Origin: Apricaphanius iberus
Taxonomy: Eukaryota; Chordata; Actinopteri; Cyprinodontiformes; Aphaniidae
DNA length: 64,000 bases
Direction: 5' to 3'
Assembly (NCBI GenBank): GCA_028564705.1
Contig: JAPXFQ010001308.1
Coordinates: forward strand, 62,001 to 126,000
The translations under genes and the position numbers were made by a program. The notes under the pieces are model-generated. The model searched no databases. It was not told the DNA's origin and was given only the letters and a program-made list of their open reading frames with translations. This document shows, piece after piece, positions 50,201 through 59,383 of the stretch. Position 1 is the stretch's first letter. Each line of letters opens with the position of its first letter.

Positions 50201-53200
50201 TTAAAATATATATAATAATTGTAAAAAACAAAGATGAGTACTTCTCGGATTTCGCCTCTCTTGGACGTAATCCCCGTAATAAACGAGGGACCCCTGTAAT
50301 TGAAATTGTGGGTTAGTGTAGTTGGTTTACAGCCTTTAAAAACCCCAGATGACAACAACAAAGCACGTTTGAGATGCTCCAAACTCACAGGGGGAAAGTG
50401 CTGGTGATTAATTAAAAACATCGCTGAAATAAACGAGTTTTGTGGCTGATGATACCTTGTCTAGAGGCTGCACTTTGACTGCCCCATTAACTCCCATTGT
50501 ATGGATATACGCTGAATGTGAATGTATATAAACTTCTCCTGAAGGACTTGAAGTTGCTTTAAACTTGCCTTAGTGAGTAAATTATCATAATGCATGTCAT
50601 AAATAAGGTCCAGGCTGCAAAAAACAAAACAAAACAAAACAAAAAAACAACAGATTCTTTCCCTTTAAGAAAAAAAAGCACTACAGACCAACCTGACCCC
50701 CCACCACCACATTAAGTTGATACAGTATGGTAACATAATGTAGGCTAAAAAATATCAAAACAAAAGACAACATGGGCCGATCTAAAGTGACAATTATAAA
50801 TTGAGACTTCTAAAGCATATGACAAATTATGAAAAATGTGGTATTTTTAACTCAAAATGTTCAAAGATATTATGCCGTAGCATAAACTGAAAACAAGAAA
50901 CATTTCTTAAGTAAATTTATATTAGTTCATGCATTTATGAAATATTAGCATTTTTAAACGTAACAATGCAGAAACTAAACAATCTGGCAAAGACATGCAG
51001 AGTGTAATAGACAGATCCGTCAACCCCTGCTAAATTAAATTTTATCTTCAGCATCTCCAACTGGGACACCACAGCAATGCCACTCAGCGTAACCTGAGAG
51101 TTAATGAGCACCTTTTATTAATGCTGCAGTGGAGACAGATAAGCAGACAGGAAGGGTAATGGTGTACTGCTTGTCAAATCTTATAACAGATATCAGGGTC
51201 ACTCACCCAGGCACAGAGACTGTTATATAACAAATACCCCTCCTCACCTAAAAGCACCATGGTCTAAAGTGAAAATGACTGTAATCCTCTTGATGTGCTT
51301 CGGTCTCAACACATTTTGTCCTCTGCTGTGGTGCAGTAGCATCTCTAATCTCTCTGCAGAATTGGTGCATATTTGTAGGTCAACACCGCACTTCATGTTT
51401 ATTCCAGAAAGCAATTTTTGGTGTTCCCTGCTGAAGGGCTTAACAAGGAGAAACATTTTAATTCCTATGTTGATTCTTTTCATCAGGGAAATAAAACATG
51501 TGCAGTCCACTGTAATGAACTTATGGGTGTCCCATTCTAACAGAAAGCTGTAAACTGGAAGAAAATAACATCAGTTTTTCTCCTCGGATACAGAAAATGC
51601 TCAGATGTTATATATACCCACTTAACACTTTATATAAACATCTTTGGTGTATCATGTTCTTGGCATTTTACACTTCTTTGTGAAAATGGATGAAAGGAAA
51701 GATGTAAAGGGGTTTAATCAGAGAGCAACAGATGTACCACTTAAAGGGTTAACTACTGCTCTTGTTTCTACTGTTCTCCATTCTTGTCACCATTACAGAC
51801 AAAGAGTATCTTGATTATTTCTGACAGTCAAGGAGAGGAGAAAGAGCCCATTTTCTGGTCATTTCAAAGTATTGCAGCAACAGAAAAATAGACTGTGTGT
51901 TGCAAATGTATTATAGTTGTGTTTCCAAAACATATTCGTAATTTGCTGTTGTAGAGACAGCTCAGGAAGACAGCTCTGATTACAGTTTAAGGGTTAGGCT
52001 TTAAAATATTACCCTCAGATTGTCACAGACTACTGCTCAATCTATCCTATGAAATGGAAAGAGGAAGGCGCAACAACTACAAAACTAAAGACACGTTGGG
52101 AAGGGAAGGTATGAATCACAGTGGTGGCCAAGAGGCACCCTTTAACTCTGGACGAGCTACAGAGATCTACTATTCAAGCAGAAAAATCTGTGGACAGGGC
52201 AACTAGCTGTAGGGTACTTTACTGGAAGATTGGCAAGGAGGGAAAAATCATTGTTGAAGGAAAACCATGAGAAGTCTACAGTTTGCCAGAAGGCTTCTAG
52301 GGGACACAGAAAACACAATCATATGAGACACTGTAACCAAACACTATGAATATAGAGGACCAAAACTGATATAACTAAAAATAAAACCTTATATGTGCAT
52401 TTTTGAGAAGAAATGTATGTATTATTTTCCTTATGTGTGCATTTTAATTAAAAAAAAAGTTATTTTATTTTTTCCTTTTCCTTGTTTTATGCATTTTCTT
52501 TAAGAAAAATATATAATTTGTTTTTTCCTTTTCCTTTTACATGCATTTTCAGCGAAAAGATTATATATAGTGCTGTCATGAGATAAAAAAAACTTAATTA
52601 TGTAGTAATTAATTAATCTAATTAATCTAATTTTTAATCTCACCTAATAATGGCTGTGAAAAACCCTCATCTTGAGGTATTTTCATTTAAATCCATTACT
52701 TTAGTATGGTTGAACAAAAGTTGATATCTATAATTTAAAAAAGTGGTTTCATGAAGTAATGTGTTGAATTTAACAGACTTGTATAAATGCAGTACCAGCA
52801 TTTACATTATGTTGTTTTTGTGACTGAAACCTTCTGCTTCGAGCATTCCCAGTTCATAAGCGTTTTAATCTTAGTGGGATGAATATCTCAGAATCAGAAT
52901 CAGAATCAGAATCAGAATCGGTTTTATTGCCATTGTTTGAGAACAAGTTCACAAACTAGGAATTTTTTCCGGTACAGTTGTGCACATAAAACATTTAACA
53001 TAAGTAAAAATAAAATAAAATAAAAAGAAATAAAATAAAAAGAATGAGCCATAAGGCTAAAGTCTTTATAAATATTATAATCTGTATGTAATATAAAAGA
53101 ACTATGAAGAGATAAACATCCTTTTAACATAAGATCAGCAGCAGGGTTCCATTCACAGATGTGCAGGTGAATGACAGCAGCAGATCTAAGTGTGATCAGA

Positions 53201-56200
53201 CCACACAGTGCAGTAAAATAAAGTTACGTAGTGCAGATGGTTCTATCCTACATGGGTCTTTAACTGAACTATCGGGTCTTCTTATTGTTCATGAGTCTGA
53301 TGGCGGAGGGGAAGAAACTGTTCAGGTGGCGGGAGGTGTGGGTCTGGATGGACCGTAGCCTCCTGCCTGAGGGGAGGAGGGAGAATAGTCGGTGTCCAGG
53401 GTGAGAAGAGTCAGCTGTGATCCGACCCACACGCCTCCGGGTCCTGGAGGAGAACAGGTCCCGGAGGGATGGGAGCCTGCAGCCAATCACCTTCTCAGCA
53501 GCACGCACGATGCGCTGCAGTCGGTGTCTGTCCCGGTCTGCGGCGCCGGGGAACCACACGGTGATGGAGGAGGTGAGGATGGACTCGATGATGGCCGTGT
53601 AGAACTGCACCAGCATCTCGGTCGGCACCTTGAGTTTCCTCAGCTGCCGCAGGAAGTACATCCTCTGCTGGGCCTTCTTGATGAGGGAGCTGATGGTTGG
53701 CTCCCACTTGAGGTCCTGGGTGATGGTGGTGCCCAGGAAACGGAAGGAGTCCACGATGGAGATGGGGGTGGGAGAGTCCATCAGGGTGAGGGGATACGGT
53801 GGGGCTGTGACTTTCCTGAAGTCCATGATCATCTCCACTGTCTTCTGGGCGTTCAGCTCCAGGTTGTTGTGACTGCACCAGGAAGCCAGCCGGTCCACCT
53901 CTCTCCTGTAGGCGGACTCATCACCGTCTGAGATAAGTCCGATGAGGGTGGTGTCGTCCGCAAACTTGATCAGCTTTACGGACTGGTGACTGGAGGTGCA
54001 GCAGTTTGTATACAGCGAGAAGAGCCAGGGGGAGAGTACACAGCCCTGAGGAGTCCCAGCACTGAGTCCAGCTGGTCTTACGTGTTAAAACCATAGACTG
54101 TAAAAAAGAATAGACAGCGCTTCCTCACTCCTCCCCGTTTTTCAGAATGACACACTTTCATGGGGGAATTAATGGCGGATTCACAGACTCCTCCTCCCGA
54201 GCTCTGACTAAGCATGTTCCTAAAAAGGGCATAGGGGTGGGATCTTCTCTGTAGACTCTGCCATTGCGGGGCGTGTATAGGCGTGTAGTTCGGCCGTAAT
54301 CGCGCCCATTCTGCTCCCGCATCTTTAGCTCTGACGCTAAACTTGGCTAGCTAAGCTAAAGGATAATAGCCCCATGCCTGGCTGCTGCTGTATCTGTGCT
54401 CCTCCAACGGTTCTCAAATCTCAAAAGGTAAGAACTAGTAACTTGAAATAATTATTAAAATGTAGTGTTACTATAATTAAAGTCCAACAAAACAGCCTGT
54501 CAATCAAAGTCCGGCCCCCTCATTAATTATGCAAGATTTCAAAAAATGATCTTACGAAAACCAGCCTGGTTTCTATTTTTTTGACTAGCTCAGTGTTATC
54601 TCAGGAAGAATATGTAGCCATAGAAAGTTTTTAAAAAATGGGCACCAGGCATTAAAGTTGTTTTTAACGTGTCTAAAGTCCAGTGCTTTTCAATGGGGGC
54701 CTAGCGGCCAAATGGAGGTACTACAGCAACGGAGGAGCAATGGCGGCCTCCATGGTATGTGGTCACAAAGCAGAGCAGCCAGCGGCCATTGGTTAAAACA
54801 GCATGTAAAATACGCCTTATTTTTTATAACAATGGCTTGCCATATAGCTGGAGCGGCACCATTTTCTGCGACCATCATATTCTGTGGCTCTGGGGGGCGC
54901 TGTTTCGCTGATTACTCATAAGCAAAACGTTGTGCCACTTTGTAAAATTCATGAATGCCATTAATAAAATCTCATATGAGCTCAACAATGTTTTGCAAAG
55001 GTTATGGAAGGGTTACATAATATGATAGGACATGTAAACTGTAAGAATTGGTGACCTCTGAGTCACTGTCATTCCGTTACCTTTACAATAAAAAAACAAT
55101 TAATTTTACAACGTATCTATGCACACACTATCACCTCAGAAAGTTTCCAGACTCGCAAAAAAAATGTTTTAATGAATGATGTAGCGGTCATATAATATAA
55201 TAGGAGCATCTACTATCACAGTTGGTGACCTACGGATGTATTAACAAAACAGCACCACTCAGAGTCACCGAATATGATGGTCTCAGAAAATGGTGTAACA
55301 CCTGTTTGAGCTCCAGCCTGTGGTGCAGACTGGTTGCCTTCTTTCTGTGAGCCTTCTGAGATTGGAGAGCACCCCGTTGCTCGGTGAGAAGAGTAACGTT
55401 ACATGTCTTACCCAAACGTCTCCAATAAGCCCATATAAAGTTTCTAGATTTGTAACTACTCGTTTTTATTTTTGAAAGAAAATTACTAGAGTGATCTAAA
55501 AACTCACTAAATAAACCTAAGTTGTGTAGACTGTCTGCATTCTCACCTCGCCTCCACCCCTACTACGATAGAAGCTATGATAAGTTTACAGCCAGTTACC
55601 CCCAACAACTGAAGCACAATAAGCCGAAGCATAAAAACGGAATATAATTTAAAGGCAACTAGCAACTAGCGATTAAAAATCATAGCGCGTTAAAAATTGT
55701 TGTTATTAATCAATCGCACTTAACGCAATAATTTGACACACCCCTAATTATATATTTAGTTATTCCTTTTCCTTTCACATGCATTCCTTGTTTTTACATT
55801 GCCTTGTCTCCTCTTTTTACTTTACCTTATGGATTTGTGCCTCAATATGCAAATGAGGAGGGCGGCCCTTCTTGGTCCAACTTCTCTACCATTGGTCAAT
55901 AAACAGGAAGGAGCAGGATCCATGTACAGATCGATCGTGAATGCCTGTGCTCTTGACCATTTCAGGATAATGCCTTGTTTGAAGTGAAGTCCTACCAGAG
56001 ACGTCTCAGACGATTGAGAGGCTGCTCCAGTGAGCTGCAGACACTGATAATGAAGTTGACCCATTATTCTCCAGATTTGAAGGGAGTGGTTTGTCGCTGG
56101 CATGCACAATCCTTCTGCACATAGCTCCTGTTCCTTCCATCTTTTTCACATAAGAGGCACAAATAAAGAGAAGTAAAAACGCTATATATATTTTCTGCTT

Positions 56201-59200
56201 TTGTTTTTAATTATGTCAGATTTGGTCTTCCATATGTGAACACACTCCACCTGCACTGAAAGTTGGTTGAGGCAGCGTCATGCTTTTGTGATTCTTTTCC
56301 TTTAGCAGGAACAGAGAAGCAGGTCCATGCTAATGGTAAGACTGATGGAGGTAAATCCAAGTCAGTGCTGAAAGATGCATGTTTTCTGCAACAGGTGGTT
56401 GATCCAGTGACTTTTACTCAGTGCCTGCCTTGGCTTTTCTCATTCATTGAACTTAGCTCAATATTGCAAGAGCTTAAATAAATGACACACTCATAATTAT
56501 TATTGTTATTGTTGCACAAAATACACTAAAAAGTTTGAATGACCAAGAAACTATAAATCCCCCACAAAGATTGCTTGACATTGAAATCCTCACTTTTAGG
56601 AAATCAGCTGTTGATTTATGTTTTAAATACTGTTTTAGGTGTTTCCATTTACCAAATATTCGAGACCATTTTAATTCTGATTAATGATGACTTACATATC
56701 ATTGTTTAACAAAAATCTTATTACTTTTTTTGATTTATCAAAATATTATGCAGCATAACTAATAAAAGAAAGTCACATTAGTATGCAGCCTGTGCATGAG
56801 CTGACTGTGGCACAGGAGGCTGGAGCACTTCTTGTAACTGAAGGGTTGCTGGTACGAGACCAGGCTTTGTTCCTCTCAGTTTTTGTGTCCTTGGGCAAGA
56901 CACTTCATCCACAATGCCAAGTGGTGGTGGTCAGAGAGCACAGTGGTGTCAGTGTTCAGCAGCCTCGCTTTGGCCGTGTGCCCAAGGGCAGCTGTGGCTA
57001 CGACGTAGCTTACCATTACCCAAAAATTGTACTCAAGACTTCAGAACATTTTTACTCAAGAAAAAGTTGTTGTTCAAAAATCTTCCACAAATTTTGAGCC
57101 AAAAAAAAAAAACTTTTCTATATCAGTGTTTTTAATATAATACCAATACCTATGGTATATAATGTACATATAATGTATATCTTAGAACAAGGTAAAAAGT
57201 TGTTCCTGTGAAAGTGTATTGTGTTTACTGTATATTCACCCAACCTAAAAATGCAACAAGCTTAAAATTGCATTAGATAAACACAGTTTTGTGTAGACAG
57301 GTGATCTCATGTGTGTCTGTATATAGCATATTTTTTTTAAACACGTTTCGTAATTCAGGGAATTTACTCGCAATGGGTAGATTATCTAGAAATTTTGCTC
57401 TAGTATGAGTAGCCATACTTCATGAAAATATTACTCAAGTAAAAGTAAAAAGTATGGTGTAGTAAAGCTATTATTATAAAATTCACCCCAAATTTTACAC
57501 AACTAAATGTAAACAGTTACTACCCACCTCTGCGTGGGTAGTAAGTATTTACAGTGTGTGAATGAACTGGTGAATGATTGAAAGTAGTGTGACAGGCTTT
57601 TGGAGATCCTTCGGACTAGATAAAGAGCTACATAGAATGCCTTGAGTATTTAGTCTGTGTGGCAAAAAGTTTGGTGTCTGCTGGTTCAGATCATAATAAA
57701 CTCATGTTTGATTGACCTCATCAAAGGCAAGACCTGAAAACTGTGTTGCTGTTTTTTTGTTGTTGTTAAATATAGATTCGGTCCACACAGTCTGACTAAA
57801 TGTGGCCTTGTGTGACATGCCCCAAAACCATATTCATCCGTTGAAAAGTGGTTTTAATTTAAAAAAATTACTCAGGGAGGCATGAACGTGAATGTATGGC
57901 ACACAAAAATGTTGGAAACCCTATAAAACATTTCACATTTCAAAAGGCATGCACTACATTGCCTAATGTCTTTATGTTTTATAAAATAAATATTTAAAAT
58001 GAGAGGATAAATTCAGGATTTCACTAAATAAACCACTGTTTATCAGAGGAAAAACCCACATTTTACCTTCTATTTTCGTTGTTGTTGTTGAATAGCAGAA
58101 ATCATGAAACCTGACCCCCATAGCTGGAGAACTTTCCAACATCCTCAGACCTCTTTCTCACCTTGCCTCCGGGCTTTTTTCTTTTCATGATTTAAGGGTG
58201 TCGTCTTCACTCCCTAACCTGACCCTGCTTCTTGATGCTAAAGGCAGCTTGACAAGCCGATTACCCCCAGATGCTATCTACAGAAGGGCAGATGATTGAT
58301 TCCACTTCTCTGTGCAGATTGCCAGTGTGACAGCATGCACATCAACCATGCAGAAATATCTCTGGCACGAGTAATGAAAGTTAAACAATGTGTAGAGATA
58401 ATTCTCTATTTGTGTGTTGCAACATCAACAAAACATTACAAACCAAGTATTTAGCAACCGAGAAATACTCAGCTTTCATTTAATGCTGCAGGAAAAAGAA
58501 AAAAAGGAGGAAACAGCGCTTGTTCTCCCTTCAAACAACAAGTACTTAACTGGATTGGTCTTGCATAAGAAAATAACTTTTTAGTTAAGTACAACAAATA
58601 CTTCCCAAACTTGGGTTTTAAAACCGCTGTTAAGGAGAGCACTGCATCCTATATATGTTTGATCAGATAAAAACTACTTTCTCATCGCCTCTATGTATTT
58701 ATGAGGGTCAAATTGCACAAAAACTGTGCGAAATACAATTTTTCCCCAACCAAAAAATGCAGTCCTGTTAAAAAAATGGCTGTAGTTGTGAGGATTTTTC
58801 TGATTCTGTGTCTTATATGTTAAGCTGGCACAGCTATTGATTGTTATTACTTCAAGGTGTTCATGCGAATTAAGGAGGAATAACGTAGGGCAGCACATTA
58901 CTGGGCTCTGTGAGTTATCCAGAAGCTCACATAGGGAGGTCCGAGGAGACGGCAAGGAAGGAGGCACAGCTGTGGGACTTTTCCACTCCTGAAAACATAT
59001 AATGAGCAGCAGCATTAGGAGCTGTTAAAACAGAAAGTCTGTAAGGTGGGTCTCCACTTGCAGCCTTTATGTTCTTACCGTGTTTTCAGAGGACAGTATG
59101 GAGTAGTTGTTGTGCACTTCCAGAGTTTCACTGTGTGAAAAAGGCTTTTGCTTTCCCTCAACCTTCAACGTCTGCTTCTCGGCTTTTCCCGTTCCACCTC

Positions 59201-59383
59201 TGGGTTCAGAGCTCAGCTTCCGGACTGGATTGGTGAGCCATTTTTTCAGGGCACTGACCGGGTGCCGGGACGCTCCGGTCGAGGAGTGCGAGCAGGGGCT
59301 GGTGCTGCCTGAGGCCTGGTGGGGCAGAGATCCCACAGACGGAGCGAGGCTGCCTTCACTGCATGCCACAGAGTACGACTCAG
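40504..59383 (-). CDS. arhgef25: arhgef25 (GEFT/p63RhoGEF), Rho guanine nucleotide exchange factor, most of the coding region
   Basis: A Dbl-family exchange factor for RhoA activated by G-alpha-q through the PH domain and its C-terminal extension. Thirteen minus-strand exon segments (59383-59079, 58988-58902, 45583-45456, 43943-43877, 43790-43687, 43563-43494, 42765-42676, 42540-42448, 41759-41709, 41624-41547, 41465-41274, 41194-41014, 40928-about 40504) join in frame with GT/AG sites. The order is an N-terminal serine-rich part with [13 protein letters not shown]; the DH domain from [20 protein letters not shown] to [18 protein letters not shown]; the PH domain from [10 protein letters not shown] to [13 protein letters not shown]; and [13 protein letters not shown]. 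The last is nearly identical to human ARHGEF25. Trio and kalirin second DH-PH units are close relatives, but neighbourhood, size and the tail favour arhgef25. The extreme N-terminus (a cysteine-rich palmitoylation segment in the human protein) is not in view. Confidence 0.92.
41014..41194 (-). CDS. arhgef25: arhgef25 exon, PH domain second half
   Basis: 181 bases. Acceptor GCTCTTTAG, donor AATG/GTAGCT. It encodes [20 protein letters not shown], then [11 protein letters not shown] and [20 protein letters not shown]. Confidence 0.95.
41274..41465 (-). CDS. arhgef25: arhgef25 exon, PH domain first half
   Basis: 192 bases, phase 0. Acceptor GATTTAG, donor AAG/GTGAAA. It encodes [39 protein letters not shown] and GYTFKNSIK. 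Confidence 0.95.
41547..41624 (-). CDS. arhgef25: arhgef25 exon, end of DH domain
   Basis: 78 bases. Acceptor CCCATCAG, donor GAG/GTATTT. It encodes [20 protein letters not shown] then RLQGFE. Confidence 0.95.
41709..41759 (-). CDS. arhgef25: arhgef25 exon, DH domain
   Basis: 51 bases. Acceptor CTTTTAG, donor CAG/GTAAGG. It encodes [17 protein letters not shown]. Confidence 0.94.
42448..42540 (-). CDS. arhgef25: arhgef25 exon, DH domain CR3
   Basis: Acceptor GCTGACAG, donor AAG/GTGATA. It encodes [20 protein letters not shown] then [11 protein letters not shown], the most conserved helix of Dbl proteins, which contacts the Rho switch regions. Confidence 0.96.
42676..42765 (-). CDS. arhgef25: arhgef25 exon, DH domain
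   Basis: Acceptor CTTGCAG, donor GAG/GTGAGA. It encodes [20 protein letters not shown] then [10 protein letters not shown] (CR2 region). Confidence 0.95.
43494..43563 (-). CDS. arhgef25: arhgef25 exon, DH domain
   Basis: Acceptor CATGCAG, donor CAT/GTGAGT. It encodes (D)[23 protein letters not shown]. Confidence 0.94.
43687..43790 (-). CDS. arhgef25: arhgef25 exon, DH domain
   Basis: Acceptor TTGTACAG, donor AAGGA/GTGAGC. It encodes [20 protein letters not shown] then [14 protein letters not shown]. Confidence 0.95.
43877..43943 (-). CDS. arhgef25: arhgef25 exon, DH domain start
   Basis: Acceptor CCCCTAG, donor CAG/GTTTGT. It encodes [20 protein letters not shown] and IVQ, the first conserved helix (CR1) of the DH domain. 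Confidence 0.93.
43944..45455 (-). other. arhgef25 intron with a hAT-type insertion
   Basis: Between the DH-start exon and the acidic-linker exon. Mostly occupied by the repeat at 44249-45026. Confidence 0.7.
44249..45026. mobile_element. hAT-type non-autonomous element
   Basis: Left end TTAGGGATGTCCGATATTAT, right end AATATCGAACATCCCTAA: inverted ends with the GGGATGT(C/T)CGAT signature of a fish hAT family. Sub-terminal TATCGG/CCGATA motifs repeat at both ends. No transposase. The target duplication is not clear because the flanks are AT-rich. Confidence 0.75.
45456..45583 (-). CDS. arhgef25: arhgef25 exon, acidic linker before the DH domain
   Basis: Acceptor TATTTCAG, donor CTT/GTGAGT. 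It encodes [14 protein letters not shown] to [15 protein letters not shown], matching the EEEQKKKALERS segment before the DH domain in the human protein. Confidence 0.88.
45584..46504 (-). other. arhgef25 large intron, no recognised feature
   Basis: Ordinary AT-rich intron. Confidence 0.5.
46505..46895 (-). repeat. Repeat family R2, inverted short copy
   Basis: The reverse complement matches 14050-14080 and 14330-14610, including AGATGCTC.GAACTCACA, GGCAGATAATGCC.TATTTAGA and TAAATGAGGTCCAGG. It lacks the middle part found in the other copies. Confidence 0.75.
47390..47960. repeat. Repeat family R1, copy interrupted by a hAT MITE
   Basis: Left part 47390-47633 and right part 47835-47960 match 17990-18210 and 19115-19205. 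The right part starts at the same ATTTAGACAATAG point. Only one arm of the palindrome is present here. Confidence 0.75.
47634..47834. mobile_element. hAT MITE (201 bases) with target duplication
   Basis: Inverted ends CAGTGTTTCCCAACCCTGG and CCAGGGTTGGGAAACCCTG. Flanks ATTTTGAC (47626-47633) and ATTTAGAC (47835-47842) form an 8-base duplication with one mismatch. The R1 copy at 19134 shows the uninterrupted site. The family is widespread in fish; it has no coding capacity. Confidence 0.92.
47961..48589. other. arhgef25 large intron segment
   Basis: No recognised feature beyond a poly-T stretch near 48310. Confidence 0.4.
49140..50071. mobile_element. MITE-like element with CTAGTTTATGCTTCTC termini
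   Basis: CTAGTTTATGCTTCTC at 49140-49155 is inverted as GAGAAGCATGAACTAG at 50056-50071 (one mismatch). Sub-terminal GCAGACG/CGTCTCCG sequences also partly pair. No coding frame. It lies wholly inside the pogo-like element and contains the SINE. Confidence 0.65.
49562..49874 (+). mobile_element. tRNA-derived SINE, full length, with target duplication
   Basis: The tRNA-like head has an A-box-like TGTGGCTCAAGGAGT and a B-box-like GGTTGCTGGTTCAAGCCCC. The body contains TTGGACAAGACACTTCACCT, GTGCGCCCCAGGGCAGCTGT and TAAAGCGCTATATAAATGCA, ending GGCCATTTACA. Flanks TACAGCG at 49555-49561 and 49875-49881. Not a functional tRNA gene: the body is far longer than a tRNA and repeats elsewhere. Confidence 0.9.
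50691..52559. other. arhgef25 large intron segment
   Basis: No recognised coding or repeat feature. 52030-52330 resembles the coding strip of an old Tc1-like element (purine-rich, AAGAAATC... style), but no motif is secure. Confidence 0.35.
52888..52918. repeat. (TCAGAA)n tail of the LINE
   Basis: Five tandem TCAGAA units at the LINE 3' end, in plus orientation. Confidence 0.95.
52888..54083 (-). mobile_element. LINE 3' half with reverse transcriptase catalytic motif
   Basis: From about 54080 down, the minus strand encodes [20 protein letters not shown], then [13 protein letters not shown] (FADD catalytic core at 53964-53953). [34 protein letters not shown] and the C-terminus [32 protein letters not shown] follow to 53269. 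It is an open frame of over 260 codons without a stop, so a fairly young copy. 5' truncated next to an in-frame TAA at the junction. The 3' end is a (TCAGAA)n run at 52888-52918. Jockey/L2-type clade; the exact family is not assigned. Confidence 0.88.
54088..54990 (+). repeat. Copy of the 3460-4080 repeat unit
   Basis: 54176-54796 matches 3460-4080 almost throughout. It is preceded by CCATAGACTGTAAAAAAG, a start common to fish MITEs, and diverges from the other copy after CCAGCGGCCATTGGT. The right boundary, near 54910-54990, is approximate. Confidence 0.75.
54991..55640. other. Interior of the hAT-type element
   Basis: No coding motif recognised. Confidence 0.35.
55755..56780. other. arhgef25 large intron segment
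   Basis: No feature recognised with confidence. 56240-56480 (GGCAGCGTCATGCTTTTGTG, GCAGGAACAGAGAAGCAGGT) resembles a worn Tc1-type coding strip, like 37500-37660. Confidence 0.4.
56783..57660 (+). mobile_element. tRNA-derived SINE split by a hAT-type insertion
   Basis: 56790-57018 matches the head and body of the SINE at 49562 (TTGGGCAAGACACTTCATCC, CCAAGGGCAGCTGTGGCTAC). 57555-57640 matches its tail (GTGTGAATGAACTGGTGAAT, GACTAGATAAAGAGCTAC). The roughly 530 bases between do not belong to the SINE. Confidence 0.8.
57019..57550. mobile_element. hAT-type non-autonomous insertion
   Basis: Contains ATTACTCAAGTAAAAGTAAA and ends with GTTACTACCCACCTCTG, the terminal CAGAGGTGGGTAGTAAC signature of a fish hAT family. 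It interrupts the SINE. At the right edge TTACTACCCAC and GTGGGTAGTAA form an 11-base inverted repeat around CTCTGC. Confidence 0.65.
57661..58901. other. End of the arhgef25 13 kb intron
   Basis: No recognised feature. Confidence 0.5.
58902..58988 (-). CDS. arhgef25: arhgef25 exon, proline/serine-rich linker
   Basis: 87 bases, phase 0. Acceptor TTTTCAG, donor CCA/GTAATG. It encodes [20 protein letters not shown] and ELLDNSQSP. The donor is weak, so the end is slightly uncertain. It is followed by a 13 kb intron full of transposons. Confidence 0.78.
59079..59383 (-). CDS. arhgef25: arhgef25 exon, N-terminal serine-rich region
   Basis: 305 bases. Acceptor CTCCCTGCAG before 59383, donor ACG/GTAAGA after 59079. 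It encodes (A)[11 protein letters not shown], then [20 protein letters not shown]. It starts in phase 1, so an earlier coding exon exists beyond it. Confidence 0.9.

Larger units (their letters stand above)
48789..50296. mobile_element. pogo/Tigger-like non-autonomous transposon, TA duplication
   Basis: Left end CAGTGGTCCCTTGTTATAAC, right end ATAAACGAGGGACCCCTG (inverted), flanked by TA at 48787-48788 and 50297-50298. The CAGTGGTCCCTCGTT terminus is typical of Tc/mariner-superfamily pogo/Tigger relatives. No intact transposase was seen. It carries two further nested elements. Confidence 0.85.
48590..50690 (+). repeat. Repeat family R2, copy split by a 1.5 kb transposon
   Basis: Left part 48590-48788 (GCCTGTGGAAGCTGAACTTA, GAGCACAGAGTGCAAG) and right part 50297-50690 (GAGATGCTCCAAACTCACAG, ATAAGGTCCAGGCTGCAAAA) correspond to the continuous copy at 14050-14610. 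Confidence 0.8.
52568..55746. mobile_element. hAT-type element enlarged by later insertions
   Basis: The left end TAGTGCTGTCATGAGAT (52568) and right end, which on the minus strand reads TAGGGGTGTGTCAAATTATT (from 55746), share a TAG.G.TGTCA-type terminus. Both flanks are ATTATATA (52560-52567, 55747-55754). The ATTAATC-rich sub-terminal regions (52600-52640, 55700-55735) also fit. A LINE (52888-54083) and a repeat unit (54088-54796 and beyond) lie inside. The AT-rich flank makes the duplication less certain. Confidence 0.65.

Noticed and set aside
53392..53931. Long plus-strand frame of 179 codons
   Set aside because: It is the antisense shadow of the GC-rich LINE reverse transcriptase gene on the minus strand.
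40504..59383. trio or kalrn instead of arhgef25
   Set aside because: The DH-PH unit is similar, but the gene starts shortly upstream with an arhgef25-like N-terminus, has the [17 protein letters not shown] tail, and sits beside b4galnt1 and os9 as in human.
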